A stretch of DNA of 64,000 nucleotides, from contig NZ_JAABLM010000001.1 in assembly GCF_009915155.1 (NCBI RefSeq), positions 62,001 to 126,000 on the forward strand, given 5' to 3'. Position numbers and translations under genes: made by a program. Positions 54,648 to 63,536 of this stretch are shown one piece after another. Numbering within the stretch: position 1 is the stretch's first letter; each line of letters begins with the position of its first letter. Source of the stretch: Flavobacterium ichthyis (GTDB lineage: Bacteria > Bacteroidota > Bacteroidia > Flavobacteriales > Flavobacteriaceae). A model generated the notes under the pieces. That model saw only the letters and a program-made list of their open reading frames with translations. It ran no database searches and was not told where the DNA came from.

Positions 54648-56276
54648 ATGCCGAAAGGAATTTTTCATGTGGCAAAAGCGGTGAATGAACCGGTAAAATC
54701 TTATGCCCCGAATACACCGGAACGCAAAGCAGTTTCGGAAGCTTACCAAAAAATGTGGAACGAGAAAATTGAGGTGCCATTGTACATTGGTAGCGAAGAA
54801 ATTAAGACGGGAAATACTAAAAATATGACGGCTCCTCATGATCACCAACATGTGGTTGGAAAGTATCATTTGGCGGAAAAAAGTCATGTGGAAAAAGCGA
54901 TTGCTAATGCTTTAGAAGCGAGAAAAAATTGGGCTGCAATGCCCTGGGAACAACGTGCGGCAATTTTTTTGAAAGCAGCCGAACTGGTTGCCGGACCTTA
55001 CCGAGCGAAAATTAATGCGGCAACGATGATTGCACAGTCGAAAAATATTCACCAAGCAGAAATTGATGCGGCGTGCGAATTTATTGACTTTTTGCGCTTT
55101 AACGTGGAGTTTATGACGCAGATTTATGACGATCAGCCGAATTCTGACCCATCGATGTGGAATCGTGTGGAATACAGACCTTTGGAAGGTTTTGTATATG
55201 CAATTACACCTTTTAACTTTACTGCAATTTCCGGAAATTTACCTGCAAGTGCAGCAATGATGGGAAATGTGGTGGTGTGGAAACCAAGTGATAGCCAAGT
55301 TTTTTCGGCGAAAGTAATTATTGATATTTTTAAAGAAGCTGGAGTTCCGGATGGTGTGATTAATGTGGTTTTTGGTGATGCCGAAATGATTACGAATACT
55401 ATTTTAGAAAGTCGTGATTTTGCAGGAATTCATTTTACAGGATCAACTCACGTTTTTAAAGGTATTTGGGGTAAAATTGGCACCAAAATCAACCATTATA
55501 AAACGTATCCAAGAATCGTGGGAGAAACTGGAGGAAAAGATTTTATCATTGCACATCCAAGCGCCAATCCGAAACAAGTTTCTACCGGAATTGTTCGTGG
55601 AGCATTTGAATTTCAAGGGCAAAAATGTTCGGCGGCTTCAAGAGCTTATGTGCCAAAAAGCATGTGGAATGAAGTACGAGAGCAAATTATTACTGATGTA
55701 AACTCGATGAAAATGGGTTCTCCGGAAGACTTTGGGAATTTTATTACAGCCGTTATTCACGAAAGTTCATTCGATAAGTTGGCTAGTTACATTGAGCAAG
55801 CGAAAAAAGATGCAGATGCAGAAATTGTGGTTGGCGGAAATTACGATAAATCGAAAGGATATTTTGTGGAACCAACTGTAATTTTAACCACAAATCCAAA
55901 ATATAAAACGATGGAAACAGAATTGTTTGGACCTGTGATTACCATTTATGTTTATGAGGATGAAAAATGGAGCGAAACTTTAAAATTAGTTGACGAAACT
56001 TCGGAATATGCGTTAACTGGTGCGGTTTTCAGCACTTGCCGTTATGCAATTACCGAAGCTACAAAGGCTTTGGAAAACAGTGCTGGAAATTTTTATATCA
56101 ATGACAAACCAACAGGAGCTGTTGTAGGAATGCAACCGTTTGGAGGAGCAAGAGCTTCGGGGACAAATGATAAAGCGGGTTCAATGCAAAATTTATTGCG
56201 ATGGGTTTCGCCAAGAACCATTAAGGAAACTTTTGTAACTCCAGTAGATTATAGATATCCGTTTTTGGGAGAATAA
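54648..56276 (+). CDS. pruA: L-glutamate gamma-semialdehyde dehydrogenase (1-pyrroline-5-carboxylate dehydrogenase)
   Basis: Oxidises glutamate semialdehyde to glutamate in proline breakdown. 542 aa, normal for the monofunctional form. The Rossmann region includes VYAITPFNFTAISGNLPASA, VVWKPSDSQVFSA and GVINVVFGDAE; the general base Glu is in RIVGETGGKDF and the nucleophile Cys327 in FQGQKCSAASRAY. The C-terminal block PFGGARASGTNDKAGS, which binds substrate, is conserved. It is transcribed away from the ligase cluster. The 96-bp tandem repeat array begins about 40 nt past its stop. Confidence 0.95.
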   Translation: MPKGIFHVAKAVNEPVKSYAPNTPERKAVSEAYQKMWNEKIEVPLYIGSEEIKTGNTKNMTAPHDHQHVVGKYHLAEKSHVEKAIANALEARKNWAAMPWEQRAAIFLKAAELVAGPYRAKINAATMIAQSKNIHQAEIDAACEFIDFLRFNVEFMTQIYDDQPNSDPSMWNRVEYRPLEGFVYAITPFNFTAISGNLPASAAMMGNVVVWKPSDSQVFSAKVIIDIFKEAGVPDGVINVVFGDAEMITNTILESRDFAGIHFTGSTHVFKGIWGKIGTKINHYKTYPRIVGETGGKDFIIAHPSANPKQVSTGIVRGAFEFQGQKCSAASRAYVPKSMWNEVREQIITDVNSMKMGSPEDFGNFITAVIHESSFDKLASYIEQAKKDADAEIVVGGNYDKSKGYFVEPTVILTTNPKYKTMETELFGPVITIYVYEDEKWSETLKLVDETSEYALTGAVFSTCRYAITEATKALENSAGNFYINDKPTGAVVGMQPFGGARASGTNDKAGSMQNLLRWVSPRTIKETFVTPVDYRYPFLGE

Positions 56277-56319
56277 TTTTGAGAGGTGAGTTTTTTAGTT
56301 ATCAGTAGCAACTTTGAGT

Positions 56320-56736
56320 ATAAAAAAACCGTAATTTTCATTTCGGGCTTTGTACTCAGAGCGGTTCCGAAGCTTCGGAAGAACCCGCACAGTATTCAAA
56401 ATTTTCTTTGACCATAAAAAAAGCCCATAATTTTCATTACGGGCTTTGTATTCAGAGCGGTTCCGAAGCTTCGGAAGAACCCGCACAGTATTCAAAATTT
56501 TCTTTGACCATAAAAAAAGCCCGTAATTTTCATTACCGGCTTTGTACTCAGAGCGGTTCCGATGCTTCGGAAGAACCCGCACGGTATTCAAAATTTTCTT
56601 TGACCATAAAAAAAGCCCGTAATTTTCATTACGGGCTTTTTACTCAGAGCGGTTCCGAAGCTTCGGAAGAACCCGCACAGTATTCAAAATTTTCTTTGAC
56701 CATAAAAAAAGCCCGTAATTTTCATTACGGGCTTTG
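56320..56736 (-). repeat. Tandem 96-bp repeat made of tRNA-Leu tail plus terminator (four units and a partial one)
   Basis: On the minus strand, downstream of tRNA-Leu, four units of exactly 96 bp follow each other (start marks ACTCAGAGCGG at 56354, ATTCAGAGCGG at 56450, ACTCAGAGCGG at 56546 and 56642); the intact tRNA has the same mark at 56738, at the same spacing. Each unit contains the final 3' part of tRNA-Leu (ACTCAGAGCGG and GAACCCGCAC) with the T-loop bases GACTT replaced by the palindrome TTCCGAAGCTTCGGAA, then an AT-rich spacer and a copy of the tRNA terminator (GCCCGTAATTTTCATTACGGGC). Units differ by only a few bases. Open frames run through the array because 96 is a multiple of three; they are not genes. 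Confidence 0.9.
56704..56734 (-). terminator. Terminator of tRNA-Leu (first of a tandem series)
   Basis: On the minus strand, AGCCCGTAAT and ATTACGGGCT form a stem followed by seven T residues. Copies lie in each repeat unit; one copy (56413-56445) has a mismatch in the stem. Confidence 0.87.
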
Positions 56737-56822
56737 TACTCAGAGCGGGACTTGAACCCGCACGAACATTGCTGTTCACTGGATTTTAAGTCCAGCGTGT
56801 CTACCAATTTCACCATCCGAGC
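56737..56822 (-). tRNA. tRNA-Leu (anticodon TAA)
   Basis: An 86-nt class II tRNA with a long variable arm. It reads GCTCGGATGGTGAAATTGG from the 5' end; the anticodon stem CTGGA/TCCAG encloses CTTAAAA (anticodon TAA), and the T arm is GCGGGTTCAAGTCCCGC. The first acceptor pair is G-T. Discriminator A; CCA is not encoded. Its 3' end is the seed of the tandem array downstream. Confidence 0.95.
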
Positions 56823-56859
56823 GTTTTTACAAAAGTAAAATATTTTATTTTAAAAACAG

Positions 56860-56932
56860 AGCGAAAAACGGGGCTCGAACCCGCGACCTCGACCTTGGCA
56901 AGGTCGCGCTCTACCAACTGAGCTATTTTCGC
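56860..56932 (-). tRNA. tRNA-Gly (anticodon GCC)
   Basis: A 73-nt cloverleaf reading GCGAAAATAGCTCAGTTGG from the 5' end. The anticodon stem CGACC/GGTCG encloses TTGCCAA (anticodon GCC); the T arm is GCGGGTTCGAGCCCCGT and the acceptor arms pair with one wobble allowed. It is 37 nt upstream of tRNA-Leu on the same strand, so the two are probably one transcript. Confidence 0.95.
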
Positions 56933-57093
56933 ATTATCTTTATAAGAACATCAATACTTCAACCGTATTGCGGATGCAAATTTAATACAATTCTTTAATT
57001 ATACAAATACTTTCTTCAAAAAAAACACCTAAAAAACATAACCAATTGATAAAAAGAAAGATGCAATCAAAAATAATTTTATAGTAATGTAAT

Positions 57094-59700
57094 TTATTTC
57101 TTCGTCAGCATTCTTTTGATTTCATTGAGTTTCATTAAAGCTTCTACAGGCGTTAGTGTATTGATGTCTAAATTCAAAATTTCTTCTTTAATTTCTTCCA
57201 AAAGTGGATCATCAAGATTAAAAATACTCAATTGCATTTCCTCTTTTTGGTTTTTGATGCCGTGCAAAACTTCGCCTCCGTGGTCTTTTTCTAATTTTTT
57301 GAGTAATTTCTGTGCTTTTGCCACCACAGTTTGTGGCATTCCAGCCATTTTAGCTACATGAATCCCGAAACTATGAGCACTCCCGCCTTCAACCAATTTT
57401 CTAAGAAACAAAACATTGTCTTTTAATTCTTTTACCGAAACATTGAAATTTTTAATGCGCTCAAAAATTTCCGTCATTTCATTTAATTCGTGGTAATGTG
57501 TGGCAAATAATGTTTTAGGTTTTCCGGGATGTTCATGAAGATATTCGGCGATTGCCCAAGCAATTGAAATTCCATCATAAGTACTGGTTCCTCGGCCGAT
57601 TTCGTCTAATAAAACCAAACTTCTGTTAGAAAGATTATTCAAAATGGAAGCCGTTTCGTTCATTTCCACCATAAAAGTGGATTCGCCCATAGAAATATTA
57701 TCACTTGCTCCTACTCTAGTAAAAATTTTATCAACCAGACCAATTTTTGCCGATTCCGCTGGAACAAAACAACCCATTTGCGCCAGCAAAACAATCAATG
57801 CGGTTTGTCGCAAAATGGCTGATTTACCAGACATATTCGGACCTGTAATCATAATAATTTGCTGATTTTCAGTATTCAAAAGAACATCGTTGGCAATATA
57901 TGGAACGCCAACCGGCAATTGTTTTTCGATAACAGGATGACGACCATTTTTTATTTCTAAGTTAAAAGAATCCGTAATTTCTGGACGTACAAATTTATTT
58001 TCGATTGCCAATTGTGTAAATGAAGTGAGGCAGTCGAGTTGCGCTACCAAATTAGCGTTCAATTGAACAGGTTTAATGTACGTTGCCATCCAAGCGATTA
58101 ACTGCTCGAATATTTGACTTTCAAGTTGCTGAATTTTTTCTTCAGCACCTAAAATTTTGGCTTCATATTCTTTTAATTCTTCGGTAATGTAACGTTCGGC
58201 ATTGACCAAAGTTTGCTTGCGAATCCAGTCTTCCGGTACTTTATCTTTGTGGGTATTTCGCACTTCTATGTAATAACCAAATACATTATTGAACGAAATT
58301 TTTAGAGAAGAAATACCTGTTTTTTCGCTTTCCCTTCGTTCTATTGCTTCCAAATATTCTTTTCCAGAAGTAGAAATGGCACGCAAATCATCTAATTCCG
58401 GATGAATTCCTTTGGCAATCGCATTTCCTTTGTTGATGGCAACAGGAGCTTCCGGATTAAGAGTGGTTTTTATTTTTTCGCGAAGCAAATCACAACTGTG
58501 CAAACTATCGCCAATTACTTTCAATGCCTCGTTTTTACTCTGAAGCGCCAAATTTTTTATGGGAATAATAGCTTCCAAAGATTCGCAGAGCAAAACCACC
58601 TCACGAGGCGAAACTTTTCCGGCAGCGATTTTGGAAATTAATCTTTCAAGGTCAGAAATTTGTTTGATTTGCTGTTGAAATGTTTTGAGAATGTCATAGT
58701 TTTCTTGCAGGTACGACACAACCTCATGTCGTCCCTTTATTTTATTGAGGTCTTTCAGCGGAAGCGCAAGCCAACGTTTGAGCAATCTTCCTCCCATCGG
58801 TGAAATAGTTTTGTCAATTACATCCAGCAACGTTACCGCATTTGGATTGTAACTATGATACAATTCTAAATTTCTGATGGTAAAACGATCCATCCAAACA
58901 TAAGCATCTTCAGCGATACGATGAATTGCTGTAATGTGTTGAATTTTATTGTGTTGCGTTTCCGAAAGGTAATATAAAACGGCTCCCGAGGCAATAATTC
59001 CTTCTGTTAATTCTTCTACACCAAAACCTTTTAAAGAGTTGGTTTGAAAGTGATTGGTTAATGATTCTTCGGCATAATCTTGCTTGTAAATCCAATCTTC
59101 TAAATAAAAGGTATTAAAATCTTCGCCAAATTTTTCTTTAAATTCGGATTTATTGTCCTTTGGAACTAATATTTCGCTTGGTGCAAAATTTTGTAATAAT
59201 TTGTCGATATACTCTTCATTTCCTTGCGAAGTCAGGAATTCTCCGGTGGAAACATCTAAGAATGAAATCCCGATATTTTTTCTACCAAAATAAACCGACG
59301 CCAAAAAATTATTGGAGTTACTTTGTAAAACCTCATCATTCATGGCAACTCCAGGCGTGACCAATTCTGTCACGCCACGTTTTACAATGGTTTTGGTCAT
59401 TTTCGGGTCTTCAAGTTGGTCGCAAATTGCCACTCGAAGTCCTGCTTTTACCAATTTTGGCAAATAGGTATTAAGTGAATGATGCGGAAATCCAGCCAAA
59501 GCCGTTTCGGTTTCGGAACCTGCCCCACGTTTGGTCAATACAATTCCTAAAATTTTTGCAGCCCGAACGGCATCTTCGCCAAAGGTTTCGTAAAAATCTC
59601 CTACTCTAAAAAGCAAACAAGCATCGGGATATTTGCTCTTAATTTCGTTGTATTGTTTCATCAACGGGGTTTCTTTGGGAGATTTATCTTTTGTAGCCAA
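57094..59700 (-). CDS. mutS: DNA mismatch repair protein MutS
   Basis: Recognises mismatches and recruits MutL. 868 aa, normal. Domain I shows the mismatch-reading motif [16 protein letters not shown] (Phe-x-Glu); the ATPase has Walker [14 protein letters not shown], the N-loop region [21 protein letters not shown], Walker [17 protein letters not shown], and ATHYHELNE. The frame begins with TTG at 59700 ([17 protein letters not shown]); no in-frame ATG lies upstream before a stop, and the next ATG (MKQYNEIK, residue 14) would remove a short family-like leader. I favour the TTG start. Divergent from the SpoU methyltransferase gene with 66 nt between them. Confidence 0.95.
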   Translation of the reverse strand: MATKDKSPKETPLMKQYNEIKSKYPDACLLFRVGDFYETFGEDAVRAAKILGIVLTKRGAGSETETALAGFPHHSLNTYLPKLVKAGLRVAICDQLEDPKMTKTIVKRGVTELVTPGVAMNDEVLQSNSNNFLASVYFGRKNIGISFLDVSTGEFLTSQGNEEYIDKLLQNFAPSEILVPKDNKSEFKEKFGEDFNTFYLEDWIYKQDYAEESLTNHFQTNSLKGFGVEELTEGIIASGAVLYYLSETQHNKIQHITAIHRIAEDAYVWMDRFTIRNLELYHSYNPNAVTLLDVIDKTISPMGGRLLKRWLALPLKDLNKIKGRHEVVSYLQENYDILKTFQQQIKQISDLERLISKIAAGKVSPREVVLLCESLEAIIPIKNLALQSKNEALKVIGDSLHSCDLLREKIKTTLNPEAPVAINKGNAIAKGIHPELDDLRAISTSGKEYLEAIERRESEKTGISSLKISFNNVFGYYIEVRNTHKDKVPEDWIRKQTLVNAERYITEELKEYEAKILGAEEKIQQLESQIFEQLIAWMATYIKPVQLNANLVAQLDCLTSFTQLAIENKFVRPEITDSFNLEIKNGRHPVIEKQLPVGVPYIANDVLLNTENQQIIMITGPNMSGKSAILRQTALIVLLAQMGCFVPAESAKIGLVDKIFTRVGASDNISMGESTFMVEMNETASILNNLSNRSLVLLDEIGRGTSTYDGISIAWAIAEYLHEHPGKPKTLFATHYHELNEMTEIFERIKNFNVSVKELKDNVLFLRKLVEGGSAHSFGIHVAKMAGMPQTVVAKAQKLLKKLEKDHGGEVLHGIKNQKEEMQLSIFNLDDPLLEEIKEEILNLDINTLTPVEALMKLNEIKRMLTKK

Positions 59701-59721
59701 GGCGTTTTGGGAATTTTAAAT

Positions 59722-59729
59722 TAATTTTG
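59722..59729 (+). promoter_or_regulatory. -7 box of the SpoU methyltransferase gene
   Basis: TAATTTTG lies 37 nt before the ATG in the short divergent gap with mutS. Confidence 0.4.
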
Positions 59730-59766
59730 CTAAATTATAAAATCAACCCAAAAGCATCTGCATTTT

Positions 59767-60297
59767 ATGAGAAAACTTGCCAACAGCGAATTAGTCCGGA
59801 AATCCGTTTCAGATTTTAAACAAGCCGAAAAAACGCCAATCATTCTTGTTTTAGACGACATTAGAAGTTTGCACAACATTGGTTCGGTTTTTAGAACTGC
59901 TGACGCTTTTTTGATTGAAAAAATTATTTTGTGTGGGATTACGGCTGTTCCACCCAATAAGGAAATTCATAAAACGGCTTTGGGTGCCACGGAAACGGTG
60001 AATTGGGAATACCAAGAAAATGTTTTGACCGCAATTGAAAATTTAAAATCCGAAGACATTAATGTTTATGCCATTGAACAAGTAGAAAATTCCATTATGT
60101 TGCATGATTTTTCGCCTGAAAAAGATAAAAAATATGCTTTGGTTTTTGGTAATGAGGTGAAAGGTGTTGCTCAGGATGCCATTGCTTTATGCGAGGGGAC
60201 GATTGAAATTCCGCAATTGGGAACCAAACATTCCTTAAATATTTCCGTTAGTGCTGGGATTGTGGTTTGGGATCTGTTTCAAAAACTTCAACATTAA
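59767..60297 (+). CDS. SpoU/TrmH family RNA 2'-O-methyltransferase
   Basis: A 176-aa SPOUT methyltransferase, the minimal TrmH-type form. Motif 1 is LDDIRSLHNIGSVFRTADAF, motif 2 is ALVFGNEVKGVAQDAIALC, and motif 3 is IPQLGTKHSLNISVSAGIVV, which forms the SAM knot. There is no RNA-binding N-terminal extension. The target (tRNA or rRNA position) cannot be told from sequence. It shares a 66-nt divergent promoter region with mutS. Confidence 0.9.
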   Translation: MRKLANSELVRKSVSDFKQAEKTPIILVLDDIRSLHNIGSVFRTADAFLIEKIILCGITAVPPNKEIHKTALGATETVNWEYQENVLTAIENLKSEDINVYAIEQVENSIMLHDFSPEKDKKYALVFGNEVKGVAQDAIALCEGTIEIPQLGTKHSLNISVSAGIVVWDLFQKLQH

Positions 60298-60368
60298 AAT
60301 TTAAAAACTAGAGTTTTCAGTCGGGCAAATTGTAAAAAACTTAGAGGCCTTATATGGTTTACGATAAA

Positions 60369-61502
60369 TTAGTTCGAAATTTTACGTTGGATTTCCTCTA
60401 AAATATCAAGGTAATCTTGTTGGTTCGACACAAAATCTTTTTTAGAAACATCAATTACCAAAACGTTTAAAGAAGTTTGGGTTTTAATATAATCCAAATA
60501 CCCTTGATTGATTTTTTCAAGATAATCTGCGGGAATTTCTTGTTCGTAACTTCTGCCGCGTTTTTTGATATTTTCTAGTAAACGTTCGGTATTTTGGTAC
60601 AAGTAAACATACAAATCCGGTTTTCGCATTTCTTTGTAAATAATATCAAAAAGCGTTTTGTATAGGCGATATTCGTCGTCTCCCAAAGTTACTTTTGAAA
60701 AAATAAGCGATTTAAAAATGTGATAATCTGCCACAATAAAGTCGGAAAATAAATCATATTGCGATAAATCGTGAGACAATTGCTGGTATCGATCTGCCAA
60801 AAAAGACATTTCCAACGGAAACGCATAACGGGCTTGGTCTTTGTAAAATTTCGGTAAAAATGGATTATCCGCAAAACCTTCTAAAACTGGTTTGGCCTTA
60901 AAATCCTCCGCAATTTTGTGGGTTAAAGTAGTTTTTCCCGCGCCAATATTTCCTTCAATGGCGAGGTAACTAATATTATTCAAATTAACTTTCAAAGGAT
61001 GATTTAAAGTCGAGAAATACTCGCAACGCGTTTTATCAGGACAAATATGGATTAATTCGGGTACATTTTTTTTAAGAATTGGATGCTCAAATTCGGGCAT
61101 GATTTCTTGCAAAGGTAAAAGCACAAACTTCCTATTTTGCATTTCGATATGTGGCAAATGCAAATCTTCTTCCGTAATTATCTCATCGTCAAAAGCTATA
61201 ATATCAATATCAATCGCTCGTGCCTGATAATTTTTATCGGCGGTTCTAATTCTGCCTAAATCTTTTTCGAGGGCTAAAATTTCGTGTAAAAATTGTTTGG
61301 AATCCTTTTGCGAATGCAATAAAATTACACAATTCAAGAAATCATCGCTTACAAAACCCCAGGCTTCACTTTGGTAAACGTTAGAAATTTTCACCACGGT
61401 TGCCACTTTTTCATGTAACAAATTGACCGCATTTTGCAGGTTTAACAAGCGATCGCCTAAATTGCTTCCGAGGGATAAAATGACTTTGTGCTGGAGTTTC
61501 AT
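60369..61502 (-). CDS. folK: Fusion of 2-amino-4-hydroxy-6-hydroxymethyldihydropteridine pyrophosphokinase (FolK) and a deoxynucleoside kinase
   Basis: A 377-aa fusion from ATG 61502; a TTG three codons upstream is unlikely. Residues 1 to about 155 are HPPK (folate pathway): SLGSNLGDRLLNLQNAV, NVYQSEAWGF, and the Mg-binding RAIDIDIIAFDD (Asp98, Asp100). Residues about 175-377 are a deoxynucleoside-kinase domain: P-loop IEGNIGAGKTTL (184-191 GNIGAGKT), ADNPFLPKFYKD-like FADNPFLPKFYKD, and the LID region ENIKKRGRSYEQEI. So one chain joins folate synthesis and dNTP salvage. I recall this fusion from other Bacteroidetes. Divergent from sppA. Confidence 0.9.
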   Translation of the reverse strand: MKLQHKVILSLGSNLGDRLLNLQNAVNLLHEKVATVVKISNVYQSEAWGFVSDDFLNCVILLHSQKDSKQFLHEILALEKDLGRIRTADKNYQARAIDIDIIAFDDEIITEEDLHLPHIEMQNRKFVLLPLQEIMPEFEHPILKKNVPELIHICPDKTRCEYFSTLNHPLKVNLNNISYLAIEGNIGAGKTTLTHKIAEDFKAKPVLEGFADNPFLPKFYKDQARYAFPLEMSFLADRYQQLSHDLSQYDLFSDFIVADYHIFKSLIFSKVTLGDDEYRLYKTLFDIIYKEMRKPDLYVYLYQNTERLLENIKKRGRSYEQEIPADYLEKINQGYLDYIKTQTSLNVLVIDVSKKDFVSNQQDYLDILEEIQRKISN

Positions 61503-61630
61503 AGTTTGCAAATTAAAAGAAAGTATTTCACTTCACCTTGTACTTTTTGCGAATTATTGGAACAAATTTTCTACGCTTTCATGTAACAATTTTAACACCT
61601 ATGCTACTAATCCTAAAAATAATTGAAACT

Positions 61631-63391
61631 ATGAATTTTTTAAAAAATGTATTGGCTACCATTCTTGGGCTTTTTATTTTTTGCTTTTTGATGTTTTTCT
61701 TGATGATTATTTTCGCAGCTTTAGCAGGAAATAGTAATTCAAAAGAGGTGATTGTAAAAAATGATTCCGTTATAGAATTAGACTTGGCAATGGTGACGAA
61801 TGATTATGGCGGAAAAGTAAAATATGAAGATTTTACCTTTTTAAACGAAGAACGCCACGACGGTTTTATTGACGTTTTGAATGCGATTGAAGCGGCCAAA
61901 GAAGATGATAAAATCAAAGGAATTTCGATTTTGAACAACAATTCTTTTTTAGGAATTGCACAAAGTAAATCTTTGCGTGATAAATTAAATGACTTTAAAA
62001 AATCAGGGAAATTTGTGGTGGCTTATTCCAATGTCATTTCGCAAAAAGATTACTACGTAAACTCTGTTGCCGATACGATTTATTTGAATCCTGTGGGTGA
62101 AATGGATTTTAAAGGGCTTTCGTCTGAAGTGATGTTTTTCAAAGATTTTCAGGAAAAAACCGGAATTAAAATGGAAGTTATCCGCCACGGAAAATACAAA
62201 AGTGCGGTGGAACCTTACCTTGCCAACGAAATGAGTGATGCCAATCGTGAACAAATTTCGGCCTTGCTCAATTCTATTTGGGGTTCGATGGTGACTGACA
62301 TTTCTAAAAGCAGAAATGTTTCAGTGGAACGCTTAAACGAAATTGCCGATAATCTTTTGGCAAGAACTCCCGAAATGGCAAAATCTGAAAAATTGATTGA
62401 CAAAATTGCTTACGAAGACGAATACCACAACGGAATCCGCAAAGCTTTGAAAGTGGATAAAGACAAAGATTACAACACGGTTAGCATTTTAGATTATGCC
62501 GAAAAAACGGCAACTTCGGGTAAAAAATCTTCCGAAAATACCATTGCCGTAATTTATGCCCAAGGAACCATTTTAGGTGGTGAAGGCGATGTAAATATCA
62601 TTGGCGAAGGTTCGATGAGACGCGCCATTGAAGAAGCCAGAACCAATAAAAAAATCAAAGCCATTGTGTTGAGAATCGACAGTCCTGGAGGAAGTGCTTT
62701 GACTTCGGAATTAATTTGGAGAGAAATAGAAATTACTAAAAAAACCAAACCGGTTATCGTTTCGATGGGGAATGTGGCGGCTTCGGGAGGTTATTACATT
62801 GCTTGTAATGCCAACGAAATTTTTGCCGAACCAAACACCATTACGGGTTCGATTGGGGTTTTTGGAACTTTACCAAATTTGACGAAAATTACTAACGACA
62901 TCGGGATTCACACCGAACAAGTCAATACGCACAAAAATGCAGCGGGTTACAGCGTTTTTATGCCACTTGACGAAACCACAAAAATGACGATTCAGGAAAG
63001 TGTAGAAAATATTTACAAAACTTTTGTAACACGTGTGGCAACCGGCAGAAAAATGACGTTTGCACAAGTGGACAGCATTGCTCAAGGTCGTGTTTGGACT
63101 GGTGTTGATGCGCAAAAAATAGGTTTGGTGGACAAACTCGGTGGTTTAGACCAAGCCATTGCCGCCGCTGCCAAAAAAGCCAATTTAAAAGATTATAAAA
63201 CCAAAAATTTCCCTGAATATGAGAAAAATTTTGGCGATTTCTTCGGTGGAATGCCGTTTATGCAAACTCGTGAAGAATTTATAAAAGAGGAAGTTGGCGA
63301 AGAAAACTACCGCATGATTGAACAAATCAGACGCATGAGTGCTCAAAAAGGAATTCAGGCTTTAATGCCATTTGAAATCAATATTAATTAG
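61631..63391 (+). CDS. sppA: Signal peptide peptidase SppA (67-kDa type)
   Basis: A 586-aa membrane-anchored serine protease that degrades leftover signal peptides. The start is ATG 61631 (MNFLKNVLATILG), just before the membrane segment at about residues 8-35; longer frames upstream are not homologous. The tandem-domain form is seen: the N-terminal domain has the general base Lys190 in GKYKSAVEPYL, the C-terminal domain has nucleophile Ser385 in NVAASGGYYIACNA, followed by TITGSIGVFGTLPN. Followed by a terminator before the AsmA-like gene. Confidence 0.94.
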   Translation: MNFLKNVLATILGLFIFCFLMFFLMIIFAALAGNSNSKEVIVKNDSVIELDLAMVTNDYGGKVKYEDFTFLNEERHDGFIDVLNAIEAAKEDDKIKGISILNNNSFLGIAQSKSLRDKLNDFKKSGKFVVAYSNVISQKDYYVNSVADTIYLNPVGEMDFKGLSSEVMFFKDFQEKTGIKMEVIRHGKYKSAVEPYLANEMSDANREQISALLNSIWGSMVTDISKSRNVSVERLNEIADNLLARTPEMAKSEKLIDKIAYEDEYHNGIRKALKVDKDKDYNTVSILDYAEKTATSGKKSSENTIAVIYAQGTILGGEGDVNIIGEGSMRRAIEEARTNKKIKAIVLRIDSPGGSALTSELIWREIEITKKTKPVIVSMGNVAASGGYYIACNANEIFAEPNTITGSIGVFGTLPNLTKITNDIGIHTEQVNTHKNAAGYSVFMPLDETTKMTIQESVENIYKTFVTRVATGRKMTFAQVDSIAQGRVWTGVDAQKIGLVDKLGGLDQAIAAAAKKANLKDYKTKNFPEYEKNFGDFFGGMPFMQTREEFIKEEVGEENYRMIEQIRRMSAQKGIQALMPFEININ

Positions 63392-63416
63392 TGGGTTAGT
63401 TTTATTATCTAAAGAA

Positions 63417-63447
63417 AGGACCGGAAGTAACATTCCGGTTTTTTTTT
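63417..63447 (+). terminator. Terminator after sppA
   Basis: The stem CCGGAA/TTCCGG with a 6-nt loop is followed by nine T residues. Confidence 0.86.
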
Positions 63448-63536
63448 ATTTTTAGTCAAAAAAAAAAGCTATTTATTTCATCCTTAAATAGTATGGTTTA
63501 ATTTTTGTTGTATAATTTCGCAAAAAAAATATCGTC

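Noticed and set aside
56320..56736. CRISPR array
   Set aside because: Whole units are repeated, including what would be spacers; there are no variable spacers and no cas genes nearby.
56295..56755. Two open frames, one per strand, through the 96-bp array that look like repeat proteins
   Set aside because: The period is a multiple of three, so frames repeat without stops by arithmetic. The sequence is tRNA tail and terminators, and there is no promoter or family match.
61538..61630. Longer sppA start
   Set aside because: The membrane anchor begins directly after ATG 61631; the preceding residues do not look like a signal peptide or family sequence.
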